Counted from the first letter of the stretch, positions 35,085 to 45,081 are shown. The stretch is DNA of 64,000 nt from Magnetovibrio blakemorei (GCF_001746755.1 NZ_MCGG01000021.1:62001-126000), one strand, 5' to 3'. The notes: generated by a model from the letters alone, not told the origin. A program made the numbers and translations.

Positions 35085-35804
35085 ATGCAAGCAATGCTTG
35101 AAAAAAACGTTATCCTTCTTGGGATCGCGACCCTGATCACGATTTCCATCGGTGCTTTGGTGCAGTTGGTTCCGCTTTACACGATGGAAACAACCATCGA
35201 AAAAGTGGACGGCATGCGCCCGTACTCGCCTTTGGAACTGGCGGGCCGGAACATCTACATTCGTGAAGGTTGCTACCTTTGCCATTCGCAGATGATTCGT
35301 CCTTTCCGTGACGAAGTCGAACGCTATGGTCACTACTCTTTGGCGGCCGAAAGCATGTACGATCACCCGTTCCAGTGGGGTTCTAAGCGTACAGGTCCGG
35401 ATCTTGCTCGCGTTGGCGGCAAGTATTCCAACACCTGGCACGTGGCTCACTTGATCAATCCGCGCGCAGTTGTGCCGGAATCGGTCATGCCGGGCTATCC
35501 GTTCTTGGCTACACGTCCATTGTCTGCCGACAAAATTGCCGGTGACATGAAGACGCTGAGTGTTGTTGGTGTTCCCTATACGGACGACCAAATCGAGAAC
35601 GCACAGGCCGACTTGAAGGCACAGGCCAACCCAGAAATGGGTGACGCCGACGCTATGGCAGCTCGTTATCCAAAGGCTACCATGGGTGACTTCGACGGCA
35701 ACCCCGCAGTGATCACCGAGATGGACGCTTTGGTGTCATATCTCCAACTTATGGGCACCTTGGTGGACACCACGTCTTACCAGACCAGCCCTGATGGGAG
35801 GTAG
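35085..35804 (+). CDS. ccoO: cbb3-type cytochrome c oxidase subunit II (mono-heme cytochrome c)
   Basis: 239 aa. One N-terminal membrane anchor (VILLGIATLITISIGALVQLV) and a periplasmic domain with a single CxxCH heme site in REGCYLCHSQMIRPFRDE. The distal Met is likely in PESVMPGYPFL. CcoO relays electrons from CcoP to CcoN. The family motifs GPDLARVGGKYSNTWH and SYLQLMGT are present. GGGAGGAT precedes the ATG, and ccoQ begins two bases after its stop. Confidence 0.98.
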   Translation: MQAMLEKNVILLGIATLITISIGALVQLVPLYTMETTIEKVDGMRPYSPLELAGRNIYIREGCYLCHSQMIRPFRDEVERYGHYSLAAESMYDHPFQWGSKRTGPDLARVGGKYSNTWHVAHLINPRAVVPESVMPGYPFLATRPLSADKIAGDMKTLSVVGVPYTDDQIENAQADLKAQANPEMGDADAMAARYPKATMGDFDGNPAVITEMDALVSYLQLMGTLVDTTSYQTSPDGR

Positions 35805-35806
35805 TC

Positions 35807-35986
35807 ATGGATTTGATGACCATCACGGAAATGGCACGTTCAGCATGGGTCGTTTGGCTTGTGCTGCTGTTCTTAGCCGTCTTGTACTGGGCATTTCGTC
35901 CCAGCAACAAGAAACGCTTCGAAGAGGATGCCATGATCATCTTTAGGAACGACAATGGTGAAAATGGAGGTCAAGCTCATGGCTAA
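35807..35986 (+). CDS. ccoQ: cbb3-type oxidase small subunit CcoQ
   Basis: 59 aa: MDLMTITEMARSAWVVWLVL begins a single membrane helix (residues 12-30), followed by the family motif FRPSNKKRFEEDAM. CcoQ stabilises the oxidase complex. It is preceded by GGGAGG inside the end of ccoO and ends eight bases within ccoP, so all four genes are tightly coupled. The C-terminus (RNDNGENGGQAHG) is polar. Confidence 0.93.
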   Translation: MDLMTITEMARSAWVVWLVLLFLAVLYWAFRPSNKKRFEEDAMIIFRNDNGENGGQAHG

Positions 35987-36848
35987 CATCGAAAGGGATG
36001 AAGTCAGCGGTACCGATACCACCGGTCACGAGTGGGACGGCATTAAAGAGCTGAACACTCCGCTGCCGCGTTGGTGGCTGTGGACCTTCTATGCCAGCAT
36101 CTTGTTTGCTGTCGTTTGGTGGGTTTTGTACCCGTCCTGGCCGACCTTAAACACGTATTGGAAAGGCACGCTGGCATATTCGTCACGCGTTGACTTGGCC
36201 AATGACCTTACGGCTCGCGACAACGAACCCCAACGAGCTGCACGCGTAAAGAAAATCGCATCCATGCCGATTGCTGCAATCAGCGAAGACAAAGATCTTC
36301 GTGAATTTGCTGCAGCTGGTGGACGCGTTATCTTTGCTGACAACTGCGCACCGTGTCACGGTTCGCAGGGTTCTGGCGCACCGGGCTATCCGGTGTTGGC
36401 AGATGATGACTGGTTGTGGGGTGGCTCGCTCGAAGCGATCGAAACCACCATACGCTATGGCATCCGTTCCACCCACGACGACACGCGCGTCAGTGAAATG
36501 CCCGTATTTGGCACGGACTATCTGAGCAAAACTCAGATCGCCGACGTCACTGAATATGTGCTTTCGCTGACCAACAAGTCCAAAGACAGCTCCGCCGCCA
36601 TGCGTGGTGCAGAAGTCTTTGCTGGCGATTGCGCTGCGTGTCACGGTGAAAAAGCCGAAGGCGGTCGCGACTTCGGTGCTCCAAAACTCAGCGATGGCAT
36701 CTGGTTGCATGGCGATAGCCGTGAAGCCATTATCGCTCAGGTCACCAAGCCAAAGCACGGCGTTATGCCGACGTGGCAGGGTCGTCTTGACGATGTCGCC
36801 ATCAAGGAAGTGGCTGTTTATGTCCACTCACTGGGTGGTGGTGAATAA
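35979..36848 (+). CDS. ccoP: cbb3-type oxidase subunit III (di-heme cytochrome c)
   Basis: 289 aa. The N-terminal part shows the family motif GIKELNTPLPRWWLWTFYAS leading into a membrane helix. Two CxxCH heme sites follow: DNCAPCHGSQGSG and GDCAACHGEKAEGG. CcoP accepts electrons from soluble or membrane cytochromes. The ATG at 35979 has GGAGG eight bases upstream; an earlier GTG at 35955 is within ccoQ and unlikely. A terminator-like hairpin follows 41 bases after the stop. Confidence 0.97.
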   Translation: MANIERDEVSGTDTTGHEWDGIKELNTPLPRWWLWTFYASILFAVVWWVLYPSWPTLNTYWKGTLAYSSRVDLANDLTARDNEPQRAARVKKIASMPIAAISEDKDLREFAAAGGRVIFADNCAPCHGSQGSGAPGYPVLADDDWLWGGSLEAIETTIRYGIRSTHDDTRVSEMPVFGTDYLSKTQIADVTEYVLSLTNKSKDSSAAMRGAEVFAGDCAACHGEKAEGGRDFGAPKLSDGIWLHGDSREAIIAQVTKPKHGVMPTWQGRLDDVAIKEVAVYVHSLGGGE

Positions 36849-36888
36849 CGCCCTTGCGCGGGTTTAACCGCACTGGGTAAAATTGATT

Positions 36889-36926
36889 GGGGGAGATCCG
36901 GCCAACCGGGCCTCCCCCTTTCTTTT
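36889..36926 (+). terminator. Terminator after ccoP
   Basis: GGGGGAG pairs with CTCCCCC, with an inner CCGG/CCGG pairing, followed by TTTCTTTT. It sits between ccoP and ccoG and could separate structural from assembly gene expression, or act as partial read-through attenuator since ccoG is only 64 bases further. Confidence 0.85.
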
Positions 36927-36989
36927 CAAATATACAAAAATTAAGAATTGCTCTAACCGAACGCCAGAAGTCGAGAGAACGAGGACGTC

Positions 36990-38426
36990 ATGACCGAAAA
37001 CCTGACAGAAAATCACCACATCCCCGAATCGCCGTCTTTGTACGCAAAGCACAAGAAGGTTTACCCGCAAGCGATTACAGGCGCTTTCCGCACCTTAAAA
37101 TGGAAAGTAACCGCGGCAATCATGGCGTTTTACTTTATCACGCCTTGGATTCGCTGGGATCGTGGCGAAGGAGAGCCGGATCAAGCCATTTTGGCGTCCA
37201 TGTCCTTGCGCCGTTTGTACTTCTTCAACATCGAAATCTGGCCTCAAGAAATTTATTACCTGACCGGCATTTTGGTGCTAGCTGCTGTCGGTTTGTTTTT
37301 GGCGACGGCCATGGCCGGACGGGTATGGTGCGGTTTCACCTGTTGGCAAACGGTATGGACTGACCTGTTTGTCTGGGTTGAACGTAAAATCGAAGGCGAT
37401 CGCAACAAACGCATTCGATTCGACCAAGGTTCGTGGAACCTTGACAAAATTTGGCGCAAAAGCCTCAAGCAGTTCATTTGGATCGTCTTTTCGCTACTCA
37501 CTGGTGCTGGCTGGATCTTTTTCTTTAACGATGCCCCCTCCACCGCCATGAACATGCTCACCGGTCAAGGCACGTATGAAGAATATGGCTTCACCTTCTT
37601 GTTTTCCGCCACCACCTATGTTCTGGCCGGGTTCGCTCGCGAACAAGTGTGTATCTACATGTGCCCGTGGCCACGCTTTCAAGGCGCCATGTTTGACGAA
37701 CACAGCTTGATCGTCACCTACGAAGCTTGGCGCGGGGAACCGCGCGGCAAATCCAAGGCGCAAAATATAGGTGATTGTGTTGACTGTAACCTGTGTGTGA
37801 ACGTCTGCCCCACCGGCGTAGATATCCGCGAAGGCGATCAGTTCCAGTGCATCGGCTGCGCGCTCTGCGTGGATGCTTGCAACTCGATCATGACCAAGCT
37901 GGGCCGTCCGCTCAACTTGATCACTTATGATTCCGTATCCAACCAAATGGCCCGCGAACGTGGAGATGAGCCAAAGAAACGTTTGATCCGCAAGCGCACA
38001 ATTGCATATTCCATCTTGTTGTCGGCCGTTGTCGTGCTGATGGCATATGGCTTGCTCAATCGCTCAGAGTTGGAAATCAACGTTCAACGTGACCGCTCAC
38101 CGCTGTTTGTGCAATTGTCGGACGGTGACATCCGCAATGGCTATACGTTCAAAATTCTCAATATGATCAACGTGCCTCAAACCTACACCTTGGCGATTTC
38201 AGGGCTGGAGGGAGCGAAACTTTCCGTTATTGGTTTGGGCAAAGACCCGGTCGACACGGTCACCTTGGACGTCGAGGGGGACACCGTCGCCACATATCGC
38301 GTTTTTGTCCGCGCACCCATTGAAACGATGCGCAGTCAGTTTGAAGATATGGAGTTTATTCTCACCAACTCAGAAACCGGAGAAGTCGTTCGTTATGATT
38401 CCCGTTTCGCAGGACCAGTCAGGTAA
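36990..38426 (+). CDS. ccoG: cbb3 oxidase assembly protein, polyferredoxin type (RdxA/FixG)
   Basis: 478 aa. Several membrane helices in the N-terminal half with the conserved CGFTCWQTVWTDLFVW and REQVCIYMCPWPRFQG motifs, then two 4Fe-4S sites, CVDCNLCVNVCP and CIGCALCVDAC. A further helix leads to a C-terminal Ig-like domain. CcoG is thought to reduce Cu(II) for CuB assembly. First gene of ccoGHIS. The start is the ATG at 36990 with GAACGAGGACG upstream. Confidence 0.96.
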   Translation: MTENLTENHHIPESPSLYAKHKKVYPQAITGAFRTLKWKVTAAIMAFYFITPWIRWDRGEGEPDQAILASMSLRRLYFFNIEIWPQEIYYLTGILVLAAVGLFLATAMAGRVWCGFTCWQTVWTDLFVWVERKIEGDRNKRIRFDQGSWNLDKIWRKSLKQFIWIVFSLLTGAGWIFFFNDAPSTAMNMLTGQGTYEEYGFTFLFSATTYVLAGFAREQVCIYMCPWPRFQGAMFDEHSLIVTYEAWRGEPRGKSKAQNIGDCVDCNLCVNVCPTGVDIREGDQFQCIGCALCVDACNSIMTKLGRPLNLITYDSVSNQMARERGDEPKKRLIRKRTIAYSILLSAVVVLMAYGLLNRSELEINVQRDRSPLFVQLSDGDIRNGYTFKILNMINVPQTYTLAISGLEGAKLSVIGLGKDPVDTVTLDVEGDTVATYRVFVRAPIETMRSQFEDMEFILTNSETGEVVRYDSRFAGPVR

Positions 38427-38432
38427 GGCAAA

Positions 38433-38939
38433 ATGACCGCCATGAACAAATCAGAACGCCCCGATGGGTGGTGGTATCCTTGGATTTTTGTTGGAGCATT
38501 TGCCATCATCTTCGCCGTCAACGGCACCATGGCGTATTTTGCCGTGAGCACCTGGAGTGGCTTGGAAACCAAGGATTACTACAAAGAAGGCATCGGCTAT
38601 AACGACACCCTGCATCAACGCAGCCAACAAGCTGAATTGGGCTGGACGTCAACGCTGAGCTACGAAAACATTCCTGTGGCAAACGATGCGCGTGCGGGAC
38701 AGCTCCGCCTTCACTTCACGGACAAAGACGGACGCGCCATCGAAGGCCTGTACATCAACGCCTTAGCCGTTCGCCCCATCCAAGAAGGCTTCGATCAAGA
38801 ACTGATCTTCACATATCGTGGTAAAGGCCTCTACGCCGCCAATGTAACGTTACCACTGCCGGGCCTGTGGGAGTTGCGCTACACGGCCAAACGGAAAGAT
38901 CAGCTGTTTAAAATGCGTCAGAGGGTCCAAATCCGTTAA
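38433..38939 (+). CDS. ccoH: cbb3 oxidase assembly protein FixH/CcoH
   Basis: 168 aa. One N-terminal helix (WWYPWIFVGAFAIIFAVNGT) and a periplasmic beta-rich domain with the FixH motif SGLETKDYYKEGIGYNDTL. CcoH is a small membrane protein needed for stable cbb3 assembly. Six bases separate it from ccoG; its stop overlaps the ccoI start by one base (TAATG). An alternative ATG three codons later is possible. Confidence 0.93.
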   Translation: MTAMNKSERPDGWWYPWIFVGAFAIIFAVNGTMAYFAVSTWSGLETKDYYKEGIGYNDTLHQRSQQAELGWTSTLSYENIPVANDARAGQLRLHFTDKDGRAIEGLYINALAVRPIQEGFDQELIFTYRGKGLYAANVTLPLPGLWELRYTAKRKDQLFKMRQRVQIR

Positions 38940-41401
38940 TGGCGGAGCCCTTGAACACACCTCAGGCCTCTTCACCCCAAGGTGCCGTCTGCGTTCATTG
39001 CGGCGAACCCGTTTTGGGCAGCGCACCCGGTGCAAGCCATGCACGGGGAGAACCCGCCGCAGACGGACCATTTTGTTGTTCGGGGTGCCGGGCAGCTTAT
39101 CAGATGATCCAAGGCTTAGGCCTGGACAGTTATTACCAGCGCCGTTGCCTGGACCCTGATCAGCCGACCTTGCGCCCCGAAGACGAAAACACCCGCTTTG
39201 ACTTTCGCACCTTTACGGCAACCGACACGGATGGTGTCAGCACCTTGCATTTGATGGTCGAAGGACTGCAATGTGCGGCCTGCGTTTGGCTGATCGAAAC
39301 GGTACTGCGCAAGCAACCCGGCGTGCTGCACGCGCGTATTAACATGACCACCCGACGTTTGGTGTTGAAATGGAACGCTGCCCAAACCGATGCCGATCAG
39401 TTGGTTTTGGTGGTCACCCATCTTGGCTATCGCTTGGCCCCTTATGATCCCACATTGATCAGTGCCGAAACCCAACAGCATGAAAAACAATTGCTGCGCG
39501 CTCTGGTGGTTGCGGGCTTTGCGGCGGGCAACGTGATGCTCTTTTCCGTATCGGTTTGGGCCGGGCAAGACATGGGCATGTTCACCCGCGGCATGATGTA
39601 TTGGCTTTCCGCCCTGGTGGCGCTACCCGCCATTGCCTATTCGGCCCGACCATTTTTTTACAGCGCCTACACGGCCCTGAAAGCTGGGCGCACCAATATG
39701 GACGTGCCGATCTCCCTGGCCGTCCTTTTGTCCAGCGTCATGAGTTTGGTGGAAACCATCCGCTTGAGTGAGCACGTCTATTTCGACAGCGCCATTTCCT
39801 TGGTGTTTTTCCTGTTGATTGGTCGTTATTTGGACAGCCGGGCACGGGGGCGCGCGCGCGCCGCCGGGGAAAACTTGATGGGCCTGAAGGCCCGCGCCGT
39901 GACCATTTTGCGTGATGACGGCAGCCGTGAAATCGCCCCGCCGGAACGCCTTAAACCGGGTATGAAATTTATCACCTCAGCGGGGGAACGCATCGCCGCC
40001 GACGGTCAAGTGCTCAGCGGTGAAAGCGATATCGACACCTCTCTCATCAATGGTGAAAGCGTTCCGGTACAAGCCAAAATCGGTGCCCAAGTGTTCGCCG
40101 GCACCCTGAACCTCAGCGGCCCGATCACCATCGAAGTGACCAAAACGGGTGAAGACACTTTGCTCAGCGAAATTGTCCGCCTGATGGAAGCGGCCGAGGA
40201 CGCCCGCGCCAAGTACGTCGCCTTGGCCGACCGGGTGGCCCGGTATTATGCACCCGTTGTGCACATCTTGGCCGGGGGGGCTTTTTTGGGCTGGTGGCTT
40301 GTCGGCGGAATGGTCTGGCAAGATTCCTTGATGATCGCCATCGCGGTGCTGATTATCACCTGTCCGTGTGCGCTGGGCTTGGCCGTTCCCGCCGTGCAAG
40401 TGGTTGCCGGTGGCCGATTGCTGCAACGTGGTATTTTGTTAAAATCCGGCACCGCGCTGGAACGCTTGGCTACCGTTGATGTCGCCGTGTTCGATAAAAC
40501 CGGAACCTTGACGCGGGGCACACCGCAATGGATCAATGCCGATGCCATAAGTGAAGACGATGCCCGCTTGGCCGCCTCCATCGCGGCGCTGAGCAACCAT
40601 CCCCTGTCGCGTGCTCTCAGCCGTGACATGACAGATATCGCATCCCCCGACGGCGTTGAGGAAGTACCCGGATCGGGTCTCAAACTCAACTCACCGGACG
40701 GAGAAATTCGCTTGGGCCGACGCAGTTGGTGTGGGGTCGAAGAGACCTCTGAAAATGCCGAGGCCGAACTGTGGTTGGCGCGCCCAGGCACCCCGCCCGT
40801 GCGCTTTGCCTTCAGCGACCAAATCCGCTCCGATGCGGCCCAGACGGTTGCGGCGCTCAAGGCCCAAGGCATTGCCGTGATGCTGTTGTCCGGAGACCGC
40901 GTCGCCGCGGTCAAAATCGCCGCGCAAAGTTCAGGCATTGACGATTGGCACGCGGGACTTAAGCCCGCTGACAAGGTCGCCCGCTTGCATGACTTGGCCG
41001 CACAGGGCAAGCACGTGATGATGGTCGGCGATGGTCTCAACGACGCCCCCGCGCTGGCGGCGGCACACGTGTCGCTGTCGCCGTCCAGCGCCGCCGACGT
41101 CAGTCAAACGGTTGCGGACGTGGTTTTCCAAGGCGATAAACTGGCTCCGGTTCTGGAAGCTTTGCACGTTGCCAAAATGGCCGACAGGCTGATTAAACAA
41201 AACTTCGTCTTGTCTTTTCTCTACAATGGAGCAACCATACCGTTGGCCCTTGCGGGCATGGTGACACCGCTGTTTGCCGCCATCGCCATGTCAACCTCAT
41301 CGCTGGTCGTGATCAGCAATTCCTTGCGCTTGGGACTTAAAAAGAGCCTCCCCCAAACGGAGGCCCCTGCGAGCACCAAACCAGTGCCCCCTGCCTTATA
41401 G
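38939..41401 (+). CDS. ccoI: Copper-translocating P-type ATPase for cbb3 assembly
   Basis: 820 aa. The N-terminus has a Cys-rich metal-binding segment (VCVHCGEPVLG and PFCCSGCRAAYQM), then an HMA-like domain with LQCAACVWLIE. Eight membrane helices carry CPCALGLAVPA, the copper-site motif. The catalytic DKTGTLTRG and the hinge VGDGLNDAPAL are intact, as is the HP-type SNHPLSRAL in the nucleotide domain. CcoI/FixI exports copper used for the CuB centre. It overlaps ccoH by one base and precedes ccoS. Confidence 0.97.
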   Translation: MAEPLNTPQASSPQGAVCVHCGEPVLGSAPGASHARGEPAADGPFCCSGCRAAYQMIQGLGLDSYYQRRCLDPDQPTLRPEDENTRFDFRTFTATDTDGVSTLHLMVEGLQCAACVWLIETVLRKQPGVLHARINMTTRRLVLKWNAAQTDADQLVLVVTHLGYRLAPYDPTLISAETQQHEKQLLRALVVAGFAAGNVMLFSVSVWAGQDMGMFTRGMMYWLSALVALPAIAYSARPFFYSAYTALKAGRTNMDVPISLAVLLSSVMSLVETIRLSEHVYFDSAISLVFFLLIGRYLDSRARGRARAAGENLMGLKARAVTILRDDGSREIAPPERLKPGMKFITSAGERIAADGQVLSGESDIDTSLINGESVPVQAKIGAQVFAGTLNLSGPITIEVTKTGEDTLLSEIVRLMEAAEDARAKYVALADRVARYYAPVVHILAGGAFLGWWLVGGMVWQDSLMIAIAVLIITCPCALGLAVPAVQVVAGGRLLQRGILLKSGTALERLATVDVAVFDKTGTLTRGTPQWINADAISEDDARLAASIAALSNHPLSRALSRDMTDIASPDGVEEVPGSGLKLNSPDGEIRLGRRSWCGVEETSENAEAELWLARPGTPPVRFAFSDQIRSDAAQTVAALKAQGIAVMLLSGDRVAAVKIAAQSSGIDDWHAGLKPADKVARLHDLAAQGKHVMMVGDGLNDAPALAAAHVSLSPSSAADVSQTVADVVFQGDKLAPVLEALHVAKMADRLIKQNFVLSFLYNGATIPLALAGMVTPLFAAIAMSTSSLVVISNSLRLGLKKSLPQTEAPASTKPVPPAL

Positions 41402-41427
41402 ACCGCCTTTTCGAAAGAAGTCTCATT

Positions 41428-41622
41428 ATGGACGTCCTGATTTATCTGATTCCCGTTGCCCTGGTGCTGGGTCTTGTGGCGCTATTTGCCTTTATGTGGT
41501 CGTTGAAATCAGGACAATTCGAAGACATGGAAGGCGCTGCCAACCGCATTTTGTTTGACGATGAAGACATGCAGGTCAAGCCTCCTGCTCAGAAGTCTCA
41601 TGACGACGACGTTCAAGATTGA
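41428..41622 (+). CDS. ccoS: cbb3 oxidase maturation protein CcoS
   Basis: 64 aa. One membrane helix (LIYLIPVALVLGLVALFAFM) followed by WSLKSGQFEDMEGAANRILFD, the conserved CcoS signature. CcoS is needed to insert the heme and copper cofactors of CcoN. It ends the ccoGHIS unit and converges with the Aas-like gene, leaving 27 bases. Confidence 0.95.
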   Translation: MDVLIYLIPVALVLGLVALFAFMWSLKSGQFEDMEGAANRILFDDEDMQVKPPAQKSHDDDVQD

Positions 41623-41649
41623 CGTCCCAAGCAGCCCCAACTTCACCAC

Positions 41650-44600
41650 TTATTCACTCTGGTTTTGAACCCAGGCTGCAACCCCCGGATAATCGATCTT
41701 TCCACTGCCCAACAACGGCAGCCCCGATGTCGCCAAGACTGATTTTGGCACCATGATTTCCGCAATGCCCTCGGCGCGCGCGGTTTTGAGCAAATCATCA
41801 CGGGTGGCATGTTCGTATTCGCTGACCAACACCACCTGTTCGCCCTTTTTGTCATCGGGCTGCACGATCGCCGCGTGCCCCATGTCCGGCCACGTGCGCA
41901 CAGCCAAGTCTTCCACCGCACCCAAGGACACCATTTCACCGCCTATTTTGGCAAAGCGTTTGGCGCGCCCTTGGATCGTCACAAAGCCGTGTTCATCAAT
42001 CGACACGATATCGCCGGTGTCGTACCAACCGTCAACCGGCGGCTTCAAAACGCCGGGGTTGTCGGCCATCAGGTAGCCCTTCATCACGTTGGGGCCGCGC
42101 ACGATCAACTTGCCGCCCGTTTCAATCCCCGGCAAGGCTTCAAGTTTGTGCTCAATGCCCGGCAACAACCGTCCCACGGTGCCCAACTTAAAGTGCATCG
42201 GCGTGTTAAACGACAACACCGGGGCCGTTTCGGTGGCCCCATAGCCTTCCAAGATGCGCAGGCCGAACTTATCCACAAACAGACGTCGGGTTTCGTCTTT
42301 GACCTTTTCCGCGCCCGCACAGACGTAGCGGATTTTGAAAAAGTCATAGGCGTTGGCGGCCCGCGCATAGCCGCCCAGGAAGGTATCGGTGCCGAAGATG
42401 ATGGTCGCCTGGGTGTCGTATACCAGTTCTGGAACCACCCGGTAATGCAAAGGCGACGGATACAAAAACGTCCGCACGCCGGCCAAGACCGGAAGCAGCA
42501 AACCGCTTATCAGGCCAAAGCTGTGAAACACCGGAAGAGCATTGAAGACTGTATCGGTAGGGTTGAATTCGATGCGCGCCGTCAACTGGTAACGATTCGC
42601 CAGCAGGTTGTCGTGGCTGAGAACAACCCCCTTGGGCGTGCCTTCCGATCCGGATGTAAACAACACGGCAGCCGGACGCTCCGGGTCTTTCACAAAGCCC
42701 CTATGCCATGCCCGCGCAGCAAAGGTTGAAAACAGCATCGCCCCCAGCTTGTCCCAAATTCCTATGTTCTGCTTGACGTCTTCCAGCCACACCACCTTGC
42801 ACTGTTGGGCCAGCTTATCAATGGTGCCTTGAAGGTCTGCGGCTTCGACAAATTGGCGCGACGTCACCAACACATCGGCCTGGCAAAGCTGCAACGCGGA
42901 CGTCATATTGCCCACGCCTGCCGAAAAATTCACCATTGCAGGAATCCGACCCACCGCTTGCAGGGCATAAAACGTCACCGCAGTACCGATCGAATTGGGT
43001 AACAACACGCCCACGTTCGCCCCTTTGCCCGTCAAAGCCGCCAGCTTGCGACCCAAGCCAATCGAACCCGTCACCAACTGTCCATAGCTCAGTGGCGTGC
43101 GTCCGATGTCTTCCAAGATGGGGGAGCGCGACCCATAAATGGTGCGGGCATCCAGCAAGGCGTCAAACAGCGTCTGATGGGTGCGGCGGGATTCAAACAT
43201 CAAGTCGCTCATCACGTCATACAGTTCCAACCCCGCCTGGAGGCGTCGCCGGGACCCTTTTAGATCTTCATTCACGGTGAGCCGGCGGGACGGCAAAATG
43301 GTCAGCGTGATTTTGGGGAACCAGCGCCGACGCACGGTGCCTTTGAGACGTGAAAACATGGAAAATTGCGCCCCATCGATGCGCACCGGCAAAACATCCG
43401 CATCAGCCTTGTCGGCGATCATGGCAGGACCTTCGTAGACTTTCATAAGGCCGCCCGTGACCGTGATGCGGCCTTCGGGGAAGATCACACACTTTTTCCC
43501 TTTCGCCACTTCATGGATCAGCGCTTTGGTGCTGAACGGTTTTGCCGGGTCCATGGGAAAGGCTTCCACCAGAGCGAGGAACGGCTTCACCCACCACTTC
43601 TCCGCCATAAGCGTGTTGATGGCGAACATCGGCTTTTCGGGCAAAAAGGCCGCCAGCAAGATACCATCCAGGAACGACACGTGGTTGACGACGATTACGG
43701 CTCGGTCGCCCACCGCTTGCCAATGATCGAGGCCCTTTACCTCGACCCGGAACGCCAGTTTAAACAGCCACACCAAGGCCGCTTTGACCAATTCGTCAGG
43801 CAGCAATTTACAGATGTAGAGCGCCACACCCGCGTTGGCGATGGCGACCGTCAAAAATATGCCGGGCACAGACATACCGCCCGCCAACAACGCCGTGATG
43901 ATCAGCGCAGATGCTACCATAAACAAGGCGTTGATGATGTTGTTGGCGGCAATATCGCGCGAACGGTGGCTGCCTTCGCCGCGGGTTTGCAAAATCGCAT
44001 ACAACGGCACGATGTATAGACCGCCACTGATGGCGATCAGCAGCAAATCCATCGTAACGCGCACCCCGCTAAATTGGCTTAAAAAGGTCTCAACCCCGGC
44101 CAACTCACCTGTTGCACCCAACATGGTCGTCATGTGGGTACTGGCAAAATAGAGATCGACCATAAACGCTGTCATCAAGAGGGCCGCAAACGGCACGTAT
44201 TTGGGCGTCACTTCCCCCTTCAAAAGCTTTGCACACAGCGCTGAACCGATGGCGATGCCGATGGAAAAGATCGACAACAATGCCGTGACCACGCTCTCGT
44301 CGCCGCCCAGAACCTCTTTCGCAAAGGTCGGGAACTGACTGAGAAAAGTCGCCCCCACAAGCCAAAACCAAGATATGCCCAGGATAGACAAAAACACGTC
44401 GCGCTTAGATGCGGCATGACGAATCATGTTTCCCGTCGCAGCCAAGAAATTCAGGTTGATGCGAAGCTTGGGGTCCATGGCCGGGGCGGTGGGTATCAAA
44501 ATACTGGCGCTGTAACCCAGCAACGCGATAGCGACGATCAAAAGAGAGACCAACAGCACGCCGCCGCTGGTGAGGATCAGCAACCCCCCCGCGATGGTGC

Positions 44601-45081
44601 CCAACAAGATGGCCAGAAATGTCCCCGCCTCGACCATGGCGTTTCCGGCAATCAGCTCATCTTTATGTAAATGCTGCGGCAAAATGGCATATTTCACTGG
44701 GCCAAACAACGATGACTGCGTTCCCATGGCAAACAGCACCACCATCAATGCCCAAATGTTTTGGCTGAGAAACGCGGCACCCGCGCCGGTCATGATAATG
44801 ACTTCCGCGGCCTTTACATAACGCGACAGCTGGGCTTTATCGAAGCGATCCGCCAATTGCCCTGCGGTTGCGCTGAACAAAAAGAACGGCAAGATAAATA
44901 CCCCCGCCGCAGCCGTCACCATCAAGGGACCGTCAACATTGGCACCGTCCGCCAATTGATAGGTGATCAGCATCACCAACGCGCTTTTGAACAGATTGTC
45001 ATTCAGCGCCCCTAAAAACTGGGTCACAAACAAGGGCACAAAACGGCGCGTTTTAAACAGATGAAGACTGCCGGAACTCAT
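41650..45081 (-). CDS. MFS-acyltransferase-acyl-ACP synthetase fusion (Aas/LplT type)
   Basis: 1143 aa in three parts. Residues about 1-415 form an MFS transporter of the LplT type (FVPLFVTQFLGALNDNLFKSA, twelve helices). Residues about 430-630 are a PlsC acyltransferase: NHVSFLDGILLAAFLP with the HX4D motif and FPEGRITVTGG. Residues about 640-1143 are an AMP-forming acyl synthetase: LFTSGSEGTPKGVVLSHDN and GYGATETAPVLSFN. In E. coli, LplT flips lysophospholipid inward and Aas reacylates it; here both are one chain. The ATG at 45081 has GAGGA eight bases upstream; a TTG five codons before is rejected. Confidence 0.93.
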   Translation of the reverse strand: MSSGSLHLFKTRRFVPLFVTQFLGALNDNLFKSALVMLITYQLADGANVDGPLMVTAAAGVFILPFFLFSATAGQLADRFDKAQLSRYVKAAEVIIMTGAGAAFLSQNIWALMVVLFAMGTQSSLFGPVKYAILPQHLHKDELIAGNAMVEAGTFLAILLGTIAGGLLILTSGGVLLVSLLIVAIALLGYSASILIPTAPAMDPKLRINLNFLAATGNMIRHAASKRDVFLSILGISWFWLVGATFLSQFPTFAKEVLGGDESVVTALLSIFSIGIAIGSALCAKLLKGEVTPKYVPFAALLMTAFMVDLYFASTHMTTMLGATGELAGVETFLSQFSGVRVTMDLLLIAISGGLYIVPLYAILQTRGEGSHRSRDIAANNIINALFMVASALIITALLAGGMSVPGIFLTVAIANAGVALYICKLLPDELVKAALVWLFKLAFRVEVKGLDHWQAVGDRAVIVVNHVSFLDGILLAAFLPEKPMFAINTLMAEKWWVKPFLALVEAFPMDPAKPFSTKALIHEVAKGKKCVIFPEGRITVTGGLMKVYEGPAMIADKADADVLPVRIDGAQFSMFSRLKGTVRRRWFPKITLTILPSRRLTVNEDLKGSRRRLQAGLELYDVMSDLMFESRRTHQTLFDALLDARTIYGSRSPILEDIGRTPLSYGQLVTGSIGLGRKLAALTGKGANVGVLLPNSIGTAVTFYALQAVGRIPAMVNFSAGVGNMTSALQLCQADVLVTSRQFVEAADLQGTIDKLAQQCKVVWLEDVKQNIGIWDKLGAMLFSTFAARAWHRGFVKDPERPAAVLFTSGSEGTPKGVVLSHDNLLANRYQLTARIEFNPTDTVFNALPVFHSFGLISGLLLPVLAGVRTFLYPSPLHYRVVPELVYDTQATIIFGTDTFLGGYARAANAYDFFKIRYVCAGAEKVKDETRRLFVDKFGLRILEGYGATETAPVLSFNTPMHFKLGTVGRLLPGIEHKLEALPGIETGGKLIVRGPNVMKGYLMADNPGVLKPPVDGWYDTGDIVSIDEHGFVTIQGRAKRFAKIGGEMVSLGAVEDLAVRTWPDMGHAAIVQPDDKKGEQVVLVSEYEHATRDDLLKTARAEGIAEIMVPKSVLATSGLPLLGSGKIDYPGVAAWVQNQSE

